A stretch of DNA of 16,070 nt. Origin: Bacilli bacterium. Its GTDB lineage: Bacteria; Bacillota_I; Bacilli_A; RF39; UBA660. Below, piece by piece: positions 1 to 6,306 of the stretch. A model generated the notes under the pieces. It saw nothing but the letters and a program-made list of their open reading frames with translations. It did not search any database and had not been told where the DNA came from. The first letter of the stretch is position 1. Each line of letters starts with the position of its first letter. The position numbers and the translations under genes were made by a program. The stretch covers positions 1 to 16,070 of the forward strand of contig JAGBNN010000003.1 in NCBI GenBank assembly GCA_017634385.1, in the 5' to 3' direction.

Positions 1-9
1 AGGAGGCTA

Positions 10-38
10 ACTATTAAAAGTCAATAGTTTTTAATAGT
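10..38. repeat. 10-bp perfect inverted repeat at the window edge
   Basis: Bases 10-19 (ACTATTAAAA) pair perfectly with 29-38 (TTTTAATAGT) around a 9-base loop. No T-run follows on either strand, so it is a poor intrinsic terminator. It may be a structural part of the IS right end or belong to the flanking sequence. Confidence 0.45.
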
Positions 39-65
39 AGTTATAAATTGGAAAAGAATCCCACG

Positions 66-91
66 CCAAAAAGATTTCACACTAGTGAAAT
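66..91 (-). terminator. Candidate terminator downstream of the IS110 transposase
   Basis: Bases 74-80 (ATTTCAC) and 85-91 (GTGAAAT) form a 7-bp stem with a 4-base loop. Read on the minus strand, the stem is followed by C and then five Ts (complement of 67-72). It lies 24 bp past the transposase stop, the right place for an intrinsic terminator, though the T-run is short. Confidence 0.5.
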
Positions 92-114
92 TTTGAAAAA
101 AAGTTTGTAATAAC

Positions 115-1275
115 TTATTTCAATAAAGACGGATCAAATTGGATATTTTGAGTTTCTAACTTGTAAATAACTCTAAGTAGTTTTTTACAAACATGAGATA
201 ATGCAACACGATGAGATTTGCCTTCAGAACGTTTCTTTAGGTAAAAATCATAAAATGTTGGATTATATCTAATTACAACATTAGCAATATTCATTAGGGA
301 ATATCTTAAATATCCAGAACCACGCTTAACCATTTTACCATTAGTTAAAATAGTACCTGATTGATAAATACCAGGTTCTAATCCAGCAAATGATAATAAC
401 TTATCTGCATTTGGAAATTTATTAAAATCTCCGTATTCAGAAATGATTACAGCAGTGGTAAGTTCACCAATTCCAGGAATAGAAAGAGTTGGTGGATTAA
501 GTTCTTTGATAATTGTAGAAATTTGTTTATCAATTGAATTTATTTTGAAATCAATTTCATTGTAAAGACAAATAAGAGTTTGAAGTTCAATTTCAAATAC
601 TTCATTTGATTCACCAATTGTATTCTTAGCAAGTTCTTTAAGTTTAGCAAATTTAGCATAAGTAAAATGACCTTTGGATATTTTATTTGGTGTATCAAAA
701 TCACGCATATTAGCAATTTTTTCAGCATTTCCATATTTATTAAGTAAATATATTGAAGTAGTTGAAAATCGATTGTTAAAGAAAGGTTTGAACTCTGGAA
801 AAACAATATCTAATATATTAGTTAGTTGAACCATGTATTTAGATCTTTGTTTAACTAAAGTATCTCTTAGTCTAGAAAGTGACTTGATTGAATATTTATG
901 ATAAAATAGTTTCGAATTTGGTTTATATGGAACTGACATAAGTTTTTGACATATAACAATGGCATCAACTTTATCAGTTTTAGTTCTTCTTAAAGTTAAG
1001 GATTTTTTGAATTCTTTAACTAATAAAGGATTAAATTCCATAAAACTATAATTATTCTTTTCTAAGAATAATTTCAAATTCAAACCATAATGTCCAGTAG
1101 CTTCGAGGCCAATATGGACATTAGCATTATCATAGGGTTTCAACAAGTCTAGAAATTGTTGGAATCCTTTTTTAGTGTTTTCAAAAGATAAATTTTCTAC
1201 AATAACTTCACCTGTATCTTTGCAGATGAAACAATCGTGTTTGTATTTTGATATATCTATTCCAATATATATCAT
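115..1275 (-). CDS. IS110-family transposase (DEDD N-terminal domain, serine-containing C-terminal domain)
   Basis: This RNA-guided recombinase moves its own IS element through a circular intermediate. Counting from the Met at 1275 (386 aa), the N-terminal RuvC-like DEDD domain (about 1-160) has D7 (IGIDISK), E58 (GLEATGHY), and D101 and D104 (TKTDKVDA). The C-terminal Transposase_20 domain (about 262-370) has the IPGIGELTTAVIISE helix-hairpin-helix-like segment, AGLEPGIYQSG and KRGSGYLR; S306 in QSG is the probable catalytic serine. A longer start at 1281 leaves only 3 nt after AGGAGG (1285-1290), whereas 1275 gives 9 nt, so I prefer 1275. The frame is intact and full-length for the family, so the element could be active. 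It is oriented against all the other genes. Confidence 0.95.
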   Translation of the reverse strand: MIYIGIDISKYKHDCFICKDTGEVIVENLSFENTKKGFQQFLDLLKPYDNANVHIGLEATGHYGLNLKLFLEKNNYSFMEFNPLLVKEFKKSLTLRRTKTDKVDAIVICQKLMSVPYKPNSKLFYHKYSIKSLSRLRDTLVKQRSKYMVQLTNILDIVFPEFKPFFNNRFSTTSIYLLNKYGNAEKIANMRDFDTPNKISKGHFTYAKFAKLKELAKNTIGESNEVFEIELQTLICLYNEIDFKINSIDKQISTIIKELNPPTLSIPGIGELTTAVIISEYGDFNKFPNADKLLSFAGLEPGIYQSGTILTNGKMVKRGSGYLRYSLMNIANVVIRYNPTFYDFYLKKRSEGKSHRVALSHVCKKLLRVIYKLETQNIQFDPSLLK

Positions 1276-1289
1276 ATACATGCACCTCC

Positions 1290-1467
1290 TTGGTTAGATT
1301 TTGTTGCACTGTATGTTTGGCCACATAGTTTTCTTATTATGTATCCTCGCTGAACATATAAAACATCAAAGTGTTAACTAACTAATCAACAATTAAATAA
1401 AAAATCTGTGGTAAGAGCCTCCTTGACCAGTCAAGCCGGACTAATATAGGAACAAATCCACAGTGCA
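1290..1467 (-). ncRNA. Candidate IS110 bridge RNA (seekRNA) region
   Basis: No open frame fills this region. It lies immediately 5' of the transposase, where IS110-group elements encode their bridge RNA. Several pairings are visible. The TTGCACTGT at 1304-1312 is the inverted copy of 1460-1468 and could join the two ends of a ~180-nt RNA. CTGTGG (1406-1411) and CCACAG (1458-1463) are inverted copies that could enclose a 5' stem-loop. CTTGA/TCAAG (1422-1426 and 1431-1435) form a small hairpin with a CCAG loop. ACATA/TATGT (1323-1327 and 1338-1342) form another. The first two pairings share bases, so they are alternatives, or one may be guide-to-donor complementarity. Exact RNA ends are inferred from the TATAAT at 1474-1479. 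Confidence 0.6.
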
Positions 1468-1473
1468 ATTCTT

Positions 1474-1479
1474 ATTATA
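1474..1479 (-). promoter_or_regulatory. -10 box for the bridge RNA/transposase transcript
   Basis: On the minus strand this reads TATAAT, preceded by TTTG, a context also seen at other -10 boxes in the window. Start of transcription would fall near 1467, exactly at the 9-nt TTGCACTGT repeat. No convincing -35 box is seen. The promoter may straddle the element's left end. Confidence 0.5.
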
Positions 1480-1508
1480 CAAAAAAATAATAAGAAAATA
1501 TAAATAGA

Positions 1509-1537
1509 AAGGAATCAATTAAAAGGATTAATTCCTT
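1509..1537. repeat. Imperfect inverted repeat upstream of the YhcG-like gene
   Basis: AAGGAATCAATT (1509-1520) pairs with GATTAATTCCTT (1526-1537) with two mismatches and a 5-base loop. It lies between the IS element and the next gene, in the likely leader. It has no T-run, so an operator or leader hairpin is more likely than a terminator. I see no other clear feature in 1481-1559. Confidence 0.45.
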
Positions 1538-1559
1538 AAGATTGATTATACGAGGAAAT

Positions 1560-2477
1560 ATGGATTATTATCAAAATATAAAAGAAACATTTATAAACAA
1601 TGAAATAAATAAAAGAGTAAAGAATTATTCAATAAATAAGAAAGAATTAGAAAGTTATTATAATGTAGGTAAAATTTTATTTAAAGCTGGAAAACACTAT
1701 GGAGAAGGTATAATAAAAGAATATTCAAAAAAGTTAACAAAAGAACTTGGAAAAGGATATACGTATACATCATTAACAAGAATATTAAAATTTTATAAAT
1801 TAATTGAAAAAGTTGCGACAATGTCGCAACAATTAGAATACAATATATTTTTAACAATAAATACAATTACCTGGTCTCATTATGTAGAATTATTAAAAAT
1901 TAATGATATCAATAAAATAAATTATTATTTACAGCAAATAGATATGCGAAACTTAAGTGTACGAGAATTAAGAAAATTAATAAAAGAAAATGAATATGAA
2001 AGATTACCGATATCTAGTAAAGAAAAACTAAGAAAAAATCAAAATTTATCATTAATTGAAACAATAAAAAATCCAATATTAATAAATAATACAAATAATA
2101 TAGATAAAATAAAAGAGAAAACTTTACAAAAATTAATATTAGAAGATTTAAATAATTTTTTATCTCAATTAGGTAATGGTTATAGTTATATAAAAAATGA
2201 ATATAAAATAAAAATAGAAAATAATTATAATTATATTGATATACTTTTATATAATGTAATATATCATTCTTATGTAGTTATAGAATTAAAAGTAACTAAA
2301 TTAAGAAAAGAACATATTGGACAAATACAAGTATATATGAATTACATAGATGAAAATATAAAAGGAATAAATGATAATAAAACAATAGGATTAATTGTAG
2401 TAAAAGAAAATAATGAATATATAATAAAATATTCATCAGATGATAGAATAAAGTCGATAGAGTATAATATAGTATGA
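1560..2477 (+). CDS. YhcG/DUF1016-family PD-(D/E)XK nuclease-domain protein
   Basis: This 305-aa protein has the two-part architecture of the YhcG family: an N-terminal DUF1016 helical domain (about 1-150, with TWSHYVELL and a following MRNLSVRELRKLI segment) and a C-terminal PD-(D/E)XK nuclease fold. Candidate active-site residues are D227 (NYNYIDILLY) and E242-x-K244 (VVIELKV), with a downstream GQIQVYMNY helix. Family members are often found in accessory, restriction-modification or defence contexts; the exact substrate is not known. I chose ATG 1560 (AGGA just upstream) over an in-frame TTG at 1542, which has no well-placed ribosome site. Ile codons are mostly ATA. A perfect palindrome lies inside the gene at 1812-1830, and I believe the protein carries about 11 extra residues just before WSHY relative to family memory. 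It directly abuts the IS110 element. Confidence 0.88.
   Translation: MDYYQNIKETFINNEINKRVKNYSINKKELESYYNVGKILFKAGKHYGEGIIKEYSKKLTKELGKGYTYTSLTRILKFYKLIEKVATMSQQLEYNIFLTINTITWSHYVELLKINDINKINYYLQQIDMRNLSVRELRKLIKENEYERLPISSKEKLRKNQNLSLIETIKNPILINNTNNIDKIKEKTLQKLILEDLNNFLSQLGNGYSYIKNEYKIKIENNYNYIDILLYNVIYHSYVVIELKVTKLRKEHIGQIQVYMNYIDENIKGINDNKTIGLIVVKENNEYIIKYSSDDRIKSIEYNIV
1812..1830. repeat. Perfect 8-bp palindrome inside the YhcG-like gene
   Basis: GTTGCGAC (1812-1819), spacer AAT, GTCGCAAC (1823-1830). It is the most GC-rich stretch in an extremely AT-rich gene and encodes VATMSQQ in the DUF1016 domain. It could be a protein-binding site, an mRNA hairpin or a recombination target. Confidence 0.8.
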
Positions 2478-2496
2478 TATAATATATATAGGTGAT
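2475..2496 (+). promoter_or_regulatory. Extended -10 promoter fused to the rsmD ribosome site
   Basis: TGATATAAT (2475-2483) is an extended -10 box whose TGA is also the stop codon of the preceding gene. It is followed six bases later by AGGTGAT (2490-2496) and ATG at 2501. The predicted transcript start is at the Shine-Dalgarno sequence itself. No good -35 box is seen. Confidence 0.6.
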
Positions 2497-2500
2497 TTAA

Positions 2501-3046
2501 ATGAGAGTAATAAGTGGAAGTTTAAGAGGAAGAGAAATAAAAGGATATACAATAGATGGAACAAGACCAACAATGGATAGAGTAAAAGAATCTATGTTTG
2601 CAATAATACAAGATTATATAAAAGATAGTATATGTTTAGATTTGTTTTCAGGAACTGGTAACCTTGGAATAGAAGCAATTTCTAATGGTGCTAAAAAAGT
2701 ATATTTTAATGATAAAAATAAAATTGCAACTAAAATAATAAAAGAAAATATAGATAAATTTAATATTACAGATAAATCTGTAATATTAAATAAAGATTAT
2801 AAAGATGCATTAAATTATTTTAAAGAAAATCATATTAAGTTTAATATAGTATTTCTAGATCCACCATATGCTAATCACGTAATAACAGAAATATTCAAAG
2901 AATTATATAGAATGAAATTACTTAAAAAAGATGCAATAGTAGTATGTGAATATGAAGATGAAAATATAGAAGAAGAATATTTTGAAGTGATAAAATCAAA
3001 AAATTATGGATATAAAAAAGTAGGTATATATGTTCAAAAAAAGTAA
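2501..3046 (+). CDS. rsmD: 16S rRNA (guanine(966)-N2)-methyltransferase RsmD
   Basis: RsmD methylates G966 of 16S rRNA in the small ribosomal subunit, using S-adenosylmethionine. The 181-aa protein has the family signature start (MRVISGSLRGREI), the TRPTMDRVKESMF segment, the SAM-binding loop LDLFSGTGNLGIEA (about 45-58) and the catalytic DPPY motif at 120-123. Its length is normal for the family. The ATG at 2501 has AGGTGA 5 nt upstream. In many Bacillota rsmD is followed by coaD; here it is followed by an independently promoted pilin-like gene. It starts 23 bp after the YhcG-like gene and has its own -10 box, so it need not be co-transcribed. Confidence 0.96.
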   Translation: MRVISGSLRGREIKGYTIDGTRPTMDRVKESMFAIIQDYIKDSICLDLFSGTGNLGIEAISNGAKKVYFNDKNKIATKIIKENIDKFNITDKSVILNKDYKDALNYFKENHIKFNIVFLDPPYANHVITEIFKELYRMKLLKKDAIVVCEYEDENIEEEYFEVIKSKNYGYKKVGIYVQKK

Positions 3047-3082
3047 AGAATATTAATATGTGTAAAGTTAATAAAAAAGTAG

Positions 3083-3111
3083 TTGACTATAAAAAAATAA
3101 AATGATATCAT
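3083..3111 (+). promoter_or_regulatory. Strong extended promoter of the pilin-like gene
   Basis: TTGACT (-35, 3083-3088), 17-bp spacer, TATCAT (-10, 3106-3111) with TG at 3103-3104, making an extended -10. It is one of the best-formed sigma-A-type promoters in the window. It is followed by AGGAGG at 3131-3136 and ATG at 3144, suggesting high expression. Confidence 0.8.
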
Positions 3112-3143
3112 AAGATTGTAATAATAAGAAGGAGGATTTAAAA

Positions 3144-3584
3144 ATGAAATTAAATAAGAAAGGTTTTACATTAATCGAATTATTAGCAGTAATCGTAATT
3201 TTAGCAATTATAATGGTAATTGCAGTACCACAAATATTAAAAGTTATTGATAATTCAAGAGCAAGTGCTTGGGATAACAATGTTAAATTAGTTGAAGAAG
3301 CATTAGACTTAAATACAACATTAGCTTCAACACCAATGGCTGATTTTGATTTAGCTGCAATTTGTACATCAACAGATTCAAGTGCTCCAACTGATATAAC
3401 TACTGACGATGAAGCTAATAATAAAAAAGGTTTAACTAATATTGCTAAGATATCTGCTTCAGATACAACAGTAACTTGTTATAAAGATGGTGACAAATAT
3501 AAAATTACTGTAACACCAACAGCAGGTGGTCAATTTGCCAATGTTCCTGCTGGTGCTAATAATCCTGCACATTTAGAATACTAA
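3144..3584 (+). CDS. Type IV pilin-like prepilin
   Basis: This 146-aa protein has a class III signal: a short basic leader MKLNKKG, the cleavage site G7|F8, then FTLIELLAVIVILAIIMVIAVPQ with Glu at mature position 5 (E12). The hydrophobic helix (about 8-30) would anchor it in the membrane before assembly into a pilus or pseudopilus. The C-terminal part (about 35-146) is polar, Ala/Thr/Asp-rich, with just two cysteines, C74 and C112, that could form one disulfide. It has its own strong promoter, an AGGAGG site and a terminator, and no prepilin peptidase, assembly ATPase or other pilin lies nearby. It may be a major pilin, a ComGC-type pseudopilin or a surface protein; the sequence does not decide. 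Confidence 0.88.
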   Translation: MKLNKKGFTLIELLAVIVILAIIMVIAVPQILKVIDNSRASAWDNNVKLVEEALDLNTTLASTPMADFDLAAICTSTDSSAPTDITTDDEANNKKGLTNIAKISASDTTVTCYKDGDKYKITVTPTAGGQFANVPAGANNPAHLEY

Positions 3585-3612
3585 AAAATACTTTGAAAAA
3601 AGTATTTTTTTT
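3583..3612 (+). terminator. Intrinsic terminator of the pilin-like gene
   Basis: Stem AAAAAATACTTT (3583-3594) and AAAGTATTTTTT (3599-3610) with a 4-base GAAA loop, running straight into a T-run. It begins inside the stop codon. AT pairs dominate, so strength depends on the U-tract. Confidence 0.75.
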
Positions 3613-3634
3613 ATGGTATAATTTTATTGGTGAT
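3593..3634 (+). promoter_or_regulatory. nfo promoter overlapping the upstream terminator
   Basis: TGGTATAAT (3614-3622) is a perfect extended -10. TTGAAA (3593-3598), 18 bp upstream, is a reasonable -35 and lies in the loop of the preceding terminator hairpin. Six bases after the -10 comes GGTGAT (3629-3634) and then ATG 3638, so the predicted leader is about 9 nt. Confidence 0.65.
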
Positions 3635-3637
3635 AAT

Positions 3638-4537
3638 ATGGAATTATTAATAGGATCTCATGTATCTTTTTCTAAAGGAGAACAACTTTTAGGTAGTGTT
3701 AAAGAAGCACTTAGTTATGGTAGTAATACTTTTATGTTTTATACTGGTGCACCTCAAAATACTAATAGAAGTGAACTTGATGAATCTTTGATTTTAGAAG
3801 CTAATAAATTAATGGAAGAAAATGGTATTGATAAATCAAAAGTTATTGTGCATGCTCCTTATATTATTAATTTAGCGAATGATGGTAAATCTTATGATTT
3901 TGCTATTAATTTTTTAAAACAAGAGATTGATAGATGTGCTAAATTAGGTATTAGTAATATTGTTCTTCATCCTGGGTCACATGTAGGGCTAGGTATAGAA
4001 AAGGGTCTTGATAATATTGTATTTGCTTTAAAGGAAGTATTAAAAGAACCTAAGGGAGTAAATATACTGCTTGAGACTATGGCAGGTAAGGGATCAGAAC
4101 TTGGAACTAGTACTGATGAATTAAAATATATTATTGATAATGTAAATAGTGATAATTTATGTGTATGTATGGATACTTGTCATTTAAATGATTCTGGTAT
4201 TGATATAAATGATTTTGATTCGTATTTGGATGATTTTGATAGAAAAATTGGATTATCTAAAGTTAAATGTATTCATGTTAATGATAGTTTAAATGTAGTA
4301 GGTGCACATAAAGATAGACATGCGAATATTGGGTTTGGAACTATTGGATTTGATGCATTGATTAATGTTATATATAATCCAAAATTTGAATCTATTCCTA
4401 AAATACTTGAAACTCCTTATGTTACTAAGGATGATAGTAGTAAGGAAAAAGTATATCCGCCATATAAGTATGAGATAGATATGATTAGAAAAAAAGTCTT
4501 TAATTCTAATATGATTGAAGACATTCGTAAAGAATAG
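3638..4537 (+). CDS. nfo: Endonuclease IV (AP endonuclease, Nfo family)
   Basis: Endonuclease IV cuts DNA 5' of abasic sites in base-excision repair, using three zinc ions in a TIM barrel. The 300-aa protein carries the family motifs in order: GSHVS near the start, VHAPYIINLA, LHPGSHVG, LLETMAGKGSELG, CMDTCHLNDSGIDI, CIHVNDS..GAHKDRHANIG and PKILETPY. Together these supply the expected His, Asp and Glu metal ligands. Length is normal. ATG 3638 is chosen because GGTGAT lies 3 nt upstream; an in-frame start at 3593 would fall in the preceding terminator. Codon choice differs from the neighbours: by hand count about 22 of 29 Ile codons are ATT, while the neighbours favour ATA. Confidence 0.96.
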   Translation: MELLIGSHVSFSKGEQLLGSVKEALSYGSNTFMFYTGAPQNTNRSELDESLILEANKLMEENGIDKSKVIVHAPYIINLANDGKSYDFAINFLKQEIDRCAKLGISNIVLHPGSHVGLGIEKGLDNIVFALKEVLKEPKGVNILLETMAGKGSELGTSTDELKYIIDNVNSDNLCVCMDTCHLNDSGIDINDFDSYLDDFDRKIGLSKVKCIHVNDSLNVVGAHKDRHANIGFGTIGFDALINVIYNPKFESIPKILETPYVTKDDSSKEKVYPPYKYEIDMIRKKVFNSNMIEDIRKE

Positions 4538-4558
4538 TGTAAACTATTCTTTTTTTTT
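4530..4558 (+). terminator. Intrinsic terminator of nfo
   Basis: AGAATAGT (4531-4538) pairs with ACTATTCT (4543-4550) around a GTAA loop, followed by eight Ts. The left arm contains the nfo stop codon TAG (4535-4537). Confidence 0.85.
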
Positions 4559-4577
4559 GATTTTTTTTCTAAATTTA

Positions 4578-4606
4578 TAGACTTTTTTACTATAAATATG
4601 TATAAT
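4578..4606 (+). promoter_or_regulatory. Promoter of the mraZ (dcw) operon
   Basis: TAGACT (-35, 4578-4583), 17-bp spacer, TATAAT (-10, 4601-4606). The predicted start is near 4613, just before the phased boxes at 4617-4642. Confidence 0.7.
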
Positions 4607-4616
4607 TAAGTTAGTC

Positions 4617-4642
4617 AGTGGGACAAAGTGGCAGAATGTGGG
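4617..4642 (+). promoter_or_regulatory. Probable MraZ operator: three 10-bp-phased GTGG boxes
   Basis: AGTGGG (4617-4622), AGTGGC (4627-4632) and TGTGGG (4637-4642) recur at exactly 10-bp spacing between the promoter and the mraZ start. MraZ proteins are known to bind arrays of short TGGG- or AAAGTG-type direct repeats upstream of their own gene, which this matches in sequence, phase and place. MraZ bound here would sit on the transcription start and the ribosome site, so autoregulation is likely. Confidence 0.75.
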
Positions 4643-4650
4643 GGATTAAT

Positions 4651-5082
4651 ATGATGATGGGTGAATATCATCACAATATTGATGAAAAAGGAAGATTAAT
4701 AATTCCATCTAAGTTTAGATTTGAACTTGGTGAGAAATTTATTATTACAAGAGGAATGGAAAAATGTCTATTTGTTTATTCTTTAGAAGAATGGAATAAA
4801 ATGGTAGAAAAATTAAGAGAACTTCCTTTTACTAAAAAAGATGCCCGTATATTTATGAGAATGTTCTTATCTGGCGCCACTGAATGTGAACTTGACAAAA
4901 GTGGAAGAGTCAACATAGTTAATAATTTAATTGATTATGCATCTTTAGAAAAAGAATGCGTAATTATAGGTGTTAATGATAGACTTGAAATATGGTCTTC
5001 AAAAGAATTTGAAAACTTCTTTAATAGTAATATTGATAATTATAGTGATATAGCGGAGAATTTATTTGAATCCTCATATTAG
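4651..5082 (+). CDS. mraZ: Transcriptional regulator MraZ
   Basis: MraZ is the DNA-binding regulator of the division and cell-wall cluster, forming a ring of AbrB-like double-psi barrels. The 143-aa protein has both repeats with their D-x-x-x-R signatures: [19 protein letters not shown] near the start, and [16 protein letters not shown] in the second half. A GTG-initiated longer frame from 4618 would run through the operator boxes, so I chose ATG 4651 (three ATGs in tandem at 4651, 4654 and 4657; G-rich Shine-Dalgarno at 4640-4645). It overlaps the start of rsmH by 17 bp, indicating translational coupling. Regulation is probably by its own product through the phased boxes just upstream. Confidence 0.95.
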   Translation: MMMGEYHHNIDEKGRLIIPSKFRFELGEKFIITRGMEKCLFVYSLEEWNKMVEKLRELPFTKKDARIFMRMFLSGATECELDKSGRVNIVNNLIDYASLEKECVIIGVNDRLEIWSSKEFENFFNSNIDNYSDIAENLFESSY

Positions 5083-5977
5083 TGTTTTACTTAATGAATC
5101 AATAGATAATTTAAATATTAAAGAAGACGGTATTTATGTTGATTGTACTTTAGGTTTTGCAGGTCACAGTAGTCAAATCTTAAAAAGAATAAAAAAAGGG
5201 AAATTATTCGCCTTCGACCAAGATGGGGAAGCTATCGAATATAGTAAAAAGATTCTTGGTCAAATTAATGATAATTATGAAATTATTAATAGTAATTTCG
5301 TAAATATAAAAGAAGAGTTAAATAAAAGAGGTATAACAAAAGTAGATGGCATCTTATTTGACCTTGGAGTATCAAGTGTACAACTAGATGAAGCAGATAG
5401 AGGATTTAGTTATCATAAAGATGCTAAACTTGATATGAGAATGAATCAAAATCAAAAGTTAAGTGCTTATGAAGTAGTTAATGAGTATGATATATCTGAT
5501 TTAATTAGAATCTTTTATGAATATGGTGAAGAAAAATATTCTAAGTCTATTGCAACTAATATAGTTAAAAATAGACCAATTGAAACTACTTTGGAACTTG
5601 CGGAAATAATAAAGATGAGTGTTCCAGAAAAATACAGAAGAACTTCTCATCCTGCTAGAAAAGTATTTCAAGCTATAAGAATAGAAGTAAATAAAGAATT
5701 AGATGTATTTGAAAAGGCATTAAATGATTCAATAGATCTTCTAAATGAAGGTGGAAGGTTATGTGTAATTACTTTTCATTCTCTAGAAGATAGAATATGT
5801 AAAAATATATTTAAAAAGGAATCAGAAGTAAATAAAATATATAAAGGAATGCCAAATATACCTGATGAATATAAACCAAAATTAAAATTAGTAAAAAAAA
5901 TAAAACCAAGTAATAAAGAACTTGAAGAAAATAATAGATCAAGAAGTGCAATACTTAGAGTTGCAGAAAAAATGTAA
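5066..5977 (+). CDS. rsmH: 16S rRNA (cytosine(1402)-N4)-methyltransferase RsmH (MraW)
   Basis: RsmH methylates the N4 of C1402 in 16S rRNA and is the standard second gene of the dcw cluster. The 303-aa protein shows [11 protein letters not shown] (SAM-binding motif I, about 25-35), [62 protein letters not shown] and the C-terminal [13 protein letters not shown]. All are family hallmarks. It begins with TTG at 5066, supported by GGAG (5055-5058) 7 nt upstream and by the family-typical N-terminus HISVLLNE. It starts inside the end of mraZ and ends 12 bp before ftsL. Confidence 0.97.
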   Translation: MNPHISVLLNESIDNLNIKEDGIYVDCTLGFAGHSSQILKRIKKGKLFAFDQDGEAIEYSKKILGQINDNYEIINSNFVNIKEELNKRGITKVDGILFDLGVSSVQLDEADRGFSYHKDAKLDMRMNQNQKLSAYEVVNEYDISDLIRIFYEYGEEKYSKSIATNIVKNRPIETTLELAEIIKMSVPEKYRRTSHPARKVFQAIRIEVNKELDVFEKALNDSIDLLNEGGRLCVITFHSLEDRICKNIFKKESEVNKIYKGMPNIPDEYKPKLKLVKKIKPSNKELEENNRSRSAILRVAEKM

Positions 5978-5989
5978 AGGGTGATGAAA

Positions 5990-6292
5990 ATGAAAAAGAA
6001 TAAAAAGAATAACATTGTTAAATTACAAAAATTTGAAAGAAAGTATACTACAATTGGTACAGTAGCAATATTATTCTTATGGGCAGTAAGCTTCTTTACT
6101 AAAGTATCTTTATCTTCAATAAATGTAGAAGTTGAAAGATTAAATAAAGAAGTAACTAAACAAGAAAAAACAAATCAAAGTTTAACAATGAAAATAAATG
6201 AACTTGCGTCACTAGAAAATATACAAGCAGTTGCAAACTCTGAAGGATTAGCGTATAATAATGGTAATATAGTAATAGTAAACAATCAATAA
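5990..6292 (+). CDS. ftsL: Cell division protein FtsL-like
   Basis: This 100-aa protein is recognised by shape and position. A basic N-terminal tail of about 20 residues is followed by one membrane helix (about 21-42, TIGTVAILFLWAVSFFTKV) and then a coiled-coil-like heptad region (about 43-80, VEVERLNKEVTKQEKTNQSL), ending extracellularly. FtsL works with FtsB/DivIC and the class B PBP to activate septal peptidoglycan synthesis. ATG 5990 is preferred because AAGGG (5977-5981) is 8 nt upstream; in-frame GTG 5981 and ATG 5984 overlap that site. It lies between rsmH and pbpB as in Bacillus. Primary sequence in this family is poorly conserved, so the call depends on synteny. Confidence 0.85.
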   Translation: MKKNKKNNIVKLQKFERKYTTIGTVAILFLWAVSFFTKVSLSSINVEVERLNKEVTKQEKTNQSLTMKINELASLENIQAVANSEGLAYNNGNIVIVNNQ

Positions 6293-6306
6293 AGGATGTG
6301 CTGAAA

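Larger units (their letters stand above)
1..1480 (-). mobile_element. IS110-family insertion sequence (approximate limits)
   Basis: The element is defined by an intact DEDD transposase on the minus strand, with a non-coding structured region of about 190 bp upstream and about 114 bp downstream of it. This is the usual layout of IS110-group elements, where the long non-coding end lies 5' of the transposase and encodes the guide (bridge) RNA. IS110 elements usually lack clear terminal inverted repeats and target duplications, and I see neither, so both ends are estimates. The right end could lie anywhere in 1-110, or just outside the window. The left end probably lies between about 1468 and 1510. 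Confidence 0.75.

Noticed and set aside
1..1541. Terminal inverted repeats or a target-site duplication around the IS element
   Set aside because: No matching direct or inverted ends bracket the element; only the internal 9-bp and 8-bp matches are present, and IS110 elements normally lack both features.
2475..2477. TGA read as tryptophan (Mollicute code 4)
   Set aside because: TGA serves as the stop of the YhcG-like gene, and TGG encodes Trp in several genes, for example in the IS110-flanking YhcG gene, mraZ and pyk. One TGA stop is limited evidence but favours the standard code.
4618..4650. A longer, GTG-started version of mraZ
   Set aside because: The added residues do not match the family N-terminus, the region holds the phased operator boxes, and ATG 4651 has a well-placed G-rich ribosome site.
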